From: Cohnella thailandensis | Lineage (GTDB): Bacteria; Bacillota; Bacilli; Paenibacillales; Paenibacillaceae | Assembly (NCBI RefSeq): GCF_014212135.1 | Contig: NZ_JACJVQ010000008.1 | Location: 62,001 to 126,000 of the forward strand | Direction: 5' to 3' | Length of the DNA stretch: 64,000 nucleotides | Shown: piece by piece, positions 60,430-64,000 of the stretch | Numbering within the stretch: position 1 is the first letter of the stretch | Layout: each line of letters starts with the position of its first letter | Program-made: the position numbers and the translations under genes | The notes under the pieces: generated by a model | Databases searched by the model: none | Told to the model about the DNA's origin: nothing | What the model saw: only the letters and a program-made list of their open reading frames with translations

Positions 60430-60451
60430 GCTTTCTAGGCGTTCCAACAAC

Positions 60452-61399
60452 TTATTCGAATAATTCTTTGAACCTTCCGTATCCTTCTTCCTCCAGCTTG
60501 CTGACCGGAACGAAGCGGAGCGCGGCGGAGTTGATGCAGTAGCGCAGGCCGTCAGGGCCCGGACCGTCCGGGAACACGTGTCCCAGATGGGAGTCCGCCT
60601 CGCGGCTGCGGACTTCGGTGCGAACCATGAAGTGGCTGTAGTCTTCCTTCTCCTTGACGATGCCCGTCTGGATCGGCCTCGTGAAGCTCGGCCAGCCGCA
60701 GCCGGAGTCATACTTGTCGCGGGAACTGAACAGCGGCTCTCCGGAGACGATGTCCACGTAGATGCCTTCTTCGTGGTGATCCCAGAATTCGTTGCGGAAC
60801 GGCGGCTCCGTCCCGTTGTTCTGGGTAACCTCGAATTGGATCGGAGTCAGCTTCTCCTTCAGCTTGGCCTTGTCCTTCTCCGTATTCCAATGGCCGGAGA
60901 TGAACGCGTCGCGCCCCGATCCCTTGCGGTAAGCCTTATAACGCAGCGGATTCTTCTTGTGATAGTCCTGGTGGTAATCCTCCGCCGGATAGAACTCGGT
61001 CGCCTTCGTGATCTCCGTCACGATCGGACGATCGAAGCGGCCGCTCGCCTCAAGTTCGCTCTTGGATTTCTCCGCCTTCTCCCGCTGCTCCTCGGTCGTA
61101 TAGAAGATCCCCGTGCGGTAAGATTCCCCGCGATCGAAGAACTGTCCTCCCGCATCGGTCGGGTCGATCTGCTGCCAGAAGATGTTAAGCAGCTTCTCGT
61201 ACGGCATCAGCTCCGGATCGTACGTGATCTGGACCGCTTCCGCATGGCCGGTCGTCTCCGAGCACACCTGCTCGTACGTCGGATTCGGCACATGGCCTCC
61301 CGTATAGCCGGATTCGACCTTCAGGATGCCAGGCATCTCCTCGAAAGGCGTCACCATGCACCAGAAGCAGCCTCCCGCGAAAATCGCTTTTTCACTCAT
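60452..61399 (-). CDS. msrAB: Bifunctional methionine sulfoxide reductase A/B
   Basis: A 315-residue fusion repairing both stereoisomers of oxidised methionine. MsrA is residues 1-155 with catalytic Cys11 in [16 protein letters not shown]. MsrB covers about 170-315 with [14 protein letters not shown] (resolving Cys) and the catalytic Cys in [14 protein letters not shown]. The paired zinc-binding CxxC motifs of some MsrB proteins are absent. No signal peptide, so cytosolic. ATG 61399 follows AAGGAGG. Single gene with its own terminator. Confidence 0.95.
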   Translation of the reverse strand: MSEKAIFAGGCFWCMVTPFEEMPGILKVESGYTGGHVPNPTYEQVCSETTGHAEAVQITYDPELMPYEKLLNIFWQQIDPTDAGGQFFDRGESYRTGIFYTTEEQREKAEKSKSELEASGRFDRPIVTEITKATEFYPAEDYHQDYHKKNPLRYKAYRKGSGRDAFISGHWNTEKDKAKLKEKLTPIQFEVTQNNGTEPPFRNEFWDHHEEGIYVDIVSGEPLFSSRDKYDSGCGWPSFTRPIQTGIVKEKEDYSHFMVRTEVRSREADSHLGHVFPDGPGPDGLRYCINSAALRFVPVSKLEEEGYGRFKELFE

Positions 61400-61461
61400 G
61401 TATGCTTAACCTCCTTAGGTTTAACTATCGTGTTTCTATACACAGTTTAGCAGAGTTTGCT

Positions 61462-61845
61462 TTAATTTTCATTCTTCCGGCGATCGTTGGCCACACCGTC
61501 CAAGTCGTCCAAGCCGCCCGAGCTCCCCCACTTCTCGCCCCACTCGCGCATCTGCGTCAGAACGGCCCTATACTCCTTGCCCTTCTCCGTCAGCGAATAC
61601 TCCACGCTGACCGGAGTCGTCGGGATGACCTCGCGGCGAACGATGCCGAGACTCTCCAACTGCCGCACAATGTCCGTCAACGACTTGACCGTAATGCCGC
61701 CTAAGCTTCGCCGCAGCTCGTTGAATCTCAACGTTCGATAATAGAGCCTCGAGATGACCTCGTACGACCATTTGCCTCCGAGCACCCGCAAGGCCTCTCC
61801 CATGGCGGCCTCGCATCGGACGCCTTCTTCTCCTCCGCGAATCAT
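61462..61845 (-). CDS. HxlR family transcriptional regulator (second)
   Basis: A 127-residue winged-helix regulator (MGEALRVLGGKWSYEVISRL, LGGITVKSLTDIVRQLESLG, VSVEYSLTEKGKEYRAVLTQ). One Cys at residue 11 could serve redox or electrophile sensing as in some relatives. It starts at ATG 61845 behind GGGAGGAGC. Divergent across 120 bases from the NmrA-like gene, the arrangement typical of an HxlR protein and its target oxidoreductase. Confidence 0.9.
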   Translation of the reverse strand: MIRGGEEGVRCEAAMGEALRVLGGKWSYEVISRLYYRTLRFNELRRSLGGITVKSLTDIVRQLESLGIVRREVIPTTPVSVEYSLTEKGKEYRAVLTQMREWGEKWGSSGGLDDLDGVANDRRKNEN

Positions 61846-61965
61846 GGCTGCTCCTCCCGTCGCTTACTTTAAGCAAGCAAGATTAAATGAAGTGCGTTCT
61901 TACCCCCAATATACCACTTCCGCTAAACTGGACATAGAGCGAAGGAAACGGAGGCGAAACGAACG

Positions 61966-62856
61966 ATGGAGAGGGGTCAAAAAACGATTGTCGTCATGGG
62001 AGCGACCGGCCGGCAGGGAGGGGCGACGGCCCGCCGCCTTCTCGCGGACGGTTGGAAGGTGCGGGCGTTCACCCGCGACGCTTCGAGCGCGGCCGCGTCG
62101 GCGCTCGCTCGGGCGGGGGCGGAACTGCGCGAAGGGAATATGGAAGACCGGCCGTCCCTGGTCAAGGCAATGGAAGGAGCCTACGGAGTCTTCAGCGTGC
62201 AGCCGCCCGAGTGGGATCCGAGCGATGCAGCGGCCAAGCGGGAGATCCGGCTCGGGGTCCAAGTCGCCGACGCCGCGAAGCAAGCCGGAGTCCGGCATTA
62301 CGTCTATTCGTCGGTCGGTGGCGCGGACAGGCAGTCGAGGTTCCGCTATCTGGCCAAGACGGAGATCGAACGCCACGTTCGCGAGATCGGGCTTCAGGCC
62401 ACGGTGCTGCGGCCCGCCGGGTTCATGGAGAGCTACGCGAAACCGATGTTCGGCCTCCGCCAAGGAAAGCTGACCGACGGGATGAGACCGGACGTGCCGG
62501 TCAAGCTGATCGCCGTAGAGGATATCGGCGCGTTCGCCGGAATGGCCTTCCGCGAGCCGCAAACGTTCATCGGAAGAACGATCGAGCTGGCCGGCGACGC
62601 TCCGACCTCGACCGCGCTGGCAGCTTCCCTCTCGAGGGCGCTTCGGCGGCCGATCCGTTACGAGCGGATTCCGATCGAGACCATTCGAAGCCTTAACGGG
62701 ACTCTTGCCTCGATCTACGAATGGCTTAACGGCGAGAGCTACGAGGTCGATTTCGCCGAGCTGCGGCGTCTCCACCCCGGGCTCATGACGTTCGACGATT
62801 GGCTGGCTCGCCAAGGAACCCAATATCTTAAGGCAAGTTTAGAGGCGTCGGAATAG
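61966..62856 (+). CDS. NmrA/HSCARG-type NAD(P)-binding protein
   Basis: A 296-residue atypical short-chain dehydrogenase-like protein. The NADP motif GATGRQGGATARRLL is near residue 12. FSVQPPEWDPSDAAAKREIR and HYVYSSVGGADRQSRFRYLA follow, and the catalytic Tyr-Lys pair of true dehydrogenases is not evident, as usual for NmrA-type redox sensors. ATG 61966 has GGAGG 11 bases upstream. Likely controlled by the divergent HxlR regulator. Confidence 0.88.
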   Translation: MERGQKTIVVMGATGRQGGATARRLLADGWKVRAFTRDASSAAASALARAGAELREGNMEDRPSLVKAMEGAYGVFSVQPPEWDPSDAAAKREIRLGVQVADAAKQAGVRHYVYSSVGGADRQSRFRYLAKTEIERHVREIGLQATVLRPAGFMESYAKPMFGLRQGKLTDGMRPDVPVKLIAVEDIGAFAGMAFREPQTFIGRTIELAGDAPTSTALAASLSRALRRPIRYERIPIETIRSLNGTLASIYEWLNGESYEVDFAELRRLHPGLMTFDDWLARQGTQYLKASLEASE

Positions 62857-62870
62857 CGGTTCATGACGGG

Positions 62871-62902
62871 AGACTCGTCCGGGCGGAACGAGTCTTCTTT
62901 GC
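62871..62902 (+). terminator. Terminator after the NmrA-like gene
   Basis: AGACTCGT (62871-62878) pairs with ACGAGTCT (62888-62895), loop CCGGGCGGA, followed by TCTTTG. Confidence 0.75.
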
Positions 62903-62972
62903 TTGGCGCGGCAAGGATCGTATTGTATGATCGGAATTAGAGACCATAATTAGACAAATAAGGAGCCGAGAG

Positions 62973-64000
62973 ATGAAACCGATGCTTGAACCGAATGGAG
63001 AGATTTCCGACTTTACCCTTACGATTCTCTATACGACCGACGTGCACGGCAACGTTCTGCCCCACCATTATGCCAACAACGAGCCGAGTCCGACGGGCTT
63101 TGCCCGGCTGGCTCCCCTCATTCGCGCGGAACGGGCACGACACGAACATACTCTTCTCCTCGACAACGGCGATCTTATTCAAGGCACTCCTTTTACCTAC
63201 TACTATTCCCGGTTCGCGAGCGATGCGCCTCATCCCATGATCCGCGTCCTGAACGAGCTCGGCTACGAGGGGGCGGTGATCGGCAATCACGAATTCAATT
63301 ATGGAATGGACTTGCTGAACAAGGCGGTCCGGGAATCGAATTTTCCTTGGATGGCGGCGAATATCGTGGGCGCGGAGAGCGGGGAGCCTTACTTCGGCAA
63401 GCCATATCTGATCAAGGAGTATCCCGGCGGCGTGCGGGTCGGCGTTCTCGGCCTTACCACGCAATACATCCCGAATTGGGAGCATCCCCGCAACGTGACC
63501 GGGCTTGCCTTCAAGGACGCTTGCGAAACGGCGAAGCGTTGGGTTAAGCACCTTCGGGAAGAGGAGCGCGCGGACCTGGTCGTCGTCGCTTATCACGGCG
63601 GATTCGAGAGGAGCCTGGAGACGGGCGAGCTTACCGAGAACGAGACCGGAGAGAACCAGGGCTACCGGATCTGCATGGAGGTTCCGGGCATCGACATTCT
63701 GCTGACGGGCCATCAGCATCGCGAGATCGACGGGGCTTATATCAACGGGGTTCGGATCATCCAGGCCGGAGGCATGGGCATGCATCTCGGGATGGCTCAG
63801 GCGACCTTGGCACGGGAAAACGGGGCTTGGCGCGTAACCGGAACCGATTCGAAGCTCCTGCATCAAGGCGAATACGTTCCCGATCCGGCGGTCGTGGAGA
63901 TCGTCTCCGAGACCGAGGAAGGCACGCAGGGCTGGCTCGACCAGCCGATCGGCTTCGTGGAAGGCGACATGACGATCGTCGACCCGATGAAGGCGCGCCT
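62973..64000 (+). CDS. 5'-nucleotidase/2',3'-cyclic phosphodiesterase family protein, amino-terminal part (runs off the right edge)
   Basis: The frame stays open to the window end, giving 342 residues. Metallophosphoesterase motifs occur in order: TILYTTDVHGNV (residues 17-28), LLDNGDLIQG, AVIGNHEFNYG, VVAYHGGFE and LLTGHQHREI. The second half of the protein, normally a nucleotide-binding domain, is only beginning. There is no signal peptide, which is unusual for a family that is often exported and suggests a cytosolic YunD-like form. The start follows AAGGAGCCGAGAG. Confidence 0.9.
   Translation, partial: MKPMLEPNGEISDFTLTILYTTDVHGNVLPHHYANNEPSPTGFARLAPLIRAERARHEHTLLLDNGDLIQGTPFTYYYSRFASDAPHPMIRVLNELGYEGAVIGNHEFNYGMDLLNKAVRESNFPWMAANIVGAESGEPYFGKPYLIKEYPGGVRVGVLGLTTQYIPNWEHPRNVTGLAFKDACETAKRWVKHLREEERADLVVVAYHGGFERSLETGELTENETGENQGYRICMEVPGIDILLTGHQHREIDGAYINGVRIIQAGGMGMHLGMAQATLARENGAWRVTGTDSKLLHQGEYVPDPAVVEIVSETEEGTQGWLDQPIGFVEGDMTIVDPMKAR

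Overview
The window looks like a chromosomal segment of a high-GC Firmicute of the Paenibacillaceae (Cohnella/Paenibacillus type). This is an inference from strong AGGAGG-type ribosome binding sites, TTGACA/TATAAT promoters, a split glycine decarboxylase (gcvPA/gcvPB), tandem glycine riboswitches of the Bacillus type, a YesM/YesN-type two-component pair, a DUF4855 protein and several solute-binding lipoproteins with Gram-positive style lipoboxes. I found no rRNA, tRNA, CRISPR array, transposase or prophage gene. Both window edges cut genes: a class II aldolase/adducin protein at the left and a 5'-nucleotidase-type phosphoesterase at the right.

Layout. (1) 1-5.1 kb, minus: an SsuABC/TauABC-like importer with two different permeases, an NtaA/DmoA-type flavin monooxygenase and a class II aldolase, behind a good promoter at 5301-5329. 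(2) 5.5-6.5 kb: a lone aldo/keto reductase. (3) 6.6-16.5 kb: a divergent locus for glycine and serine breakdown. glyA-gcvH-sdaAB-sdaAA-lpdA run left and gcvT-gcvPA-gcvPB run right. Each arm starts with its own tandem glycine riboswitch and terminator, and a 16-bp perfect palindrome lies between the two promoters. The products convert glycine to serine and then pyruvate. (4) 16.5-18.6 kb: a TetR regulator, an SDR dehydrogenase and a repeat-rich intergenic region whose hairpins have five-base homopolymer loops. (5) 18.6-35 kb: a Dpp/Opp-type peptide importer with an extra ATPase, three AbgB-like M20 amidohydrolases, a YesN/YesM-type two-component system and a GAF-PucR regulator. This could be a module for uptake and hydrolysis of acyl-amino-acid or peptide-like amides.

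(6) 35-41 kb, minus: a MarR regulator with a terminator-containing leader and probable non-ATG start, then a sulfonate-type ABC importer and a formylglycine-type sulfatase. This is probably a sulfate-ester scavenging operon. (7) 41-54 kb, minus: an RpiR regulator, then a carbohydrate cluster of ROK kinase, enolase-superfamily epimerase, MalEFG-type importer, six-hairpin glycosidase-like protein, NanE, two dehydrogenases, M55 D-aminopeptidase and DUF4855 protein. It mixes amino-sugar enzymes with murein-peptide-type enzymes. (8) 54-64 kb: GH36 alpha-galactosidase, two HxlR regulators, a copper-amine-oxidase-N-domain secreted protein, an AT-rich small membrane-anchored protein, a CcdC-like membrane protein, a 51-bp tandem repeat array, MsrAB, an NmrA-like protein and the truncated phosphoesterase.

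Starts were chosen from visible Shine-Dalgarno spacing and often differ from the longest reading frame. Functions come from family recognition by eye; no database search was run.
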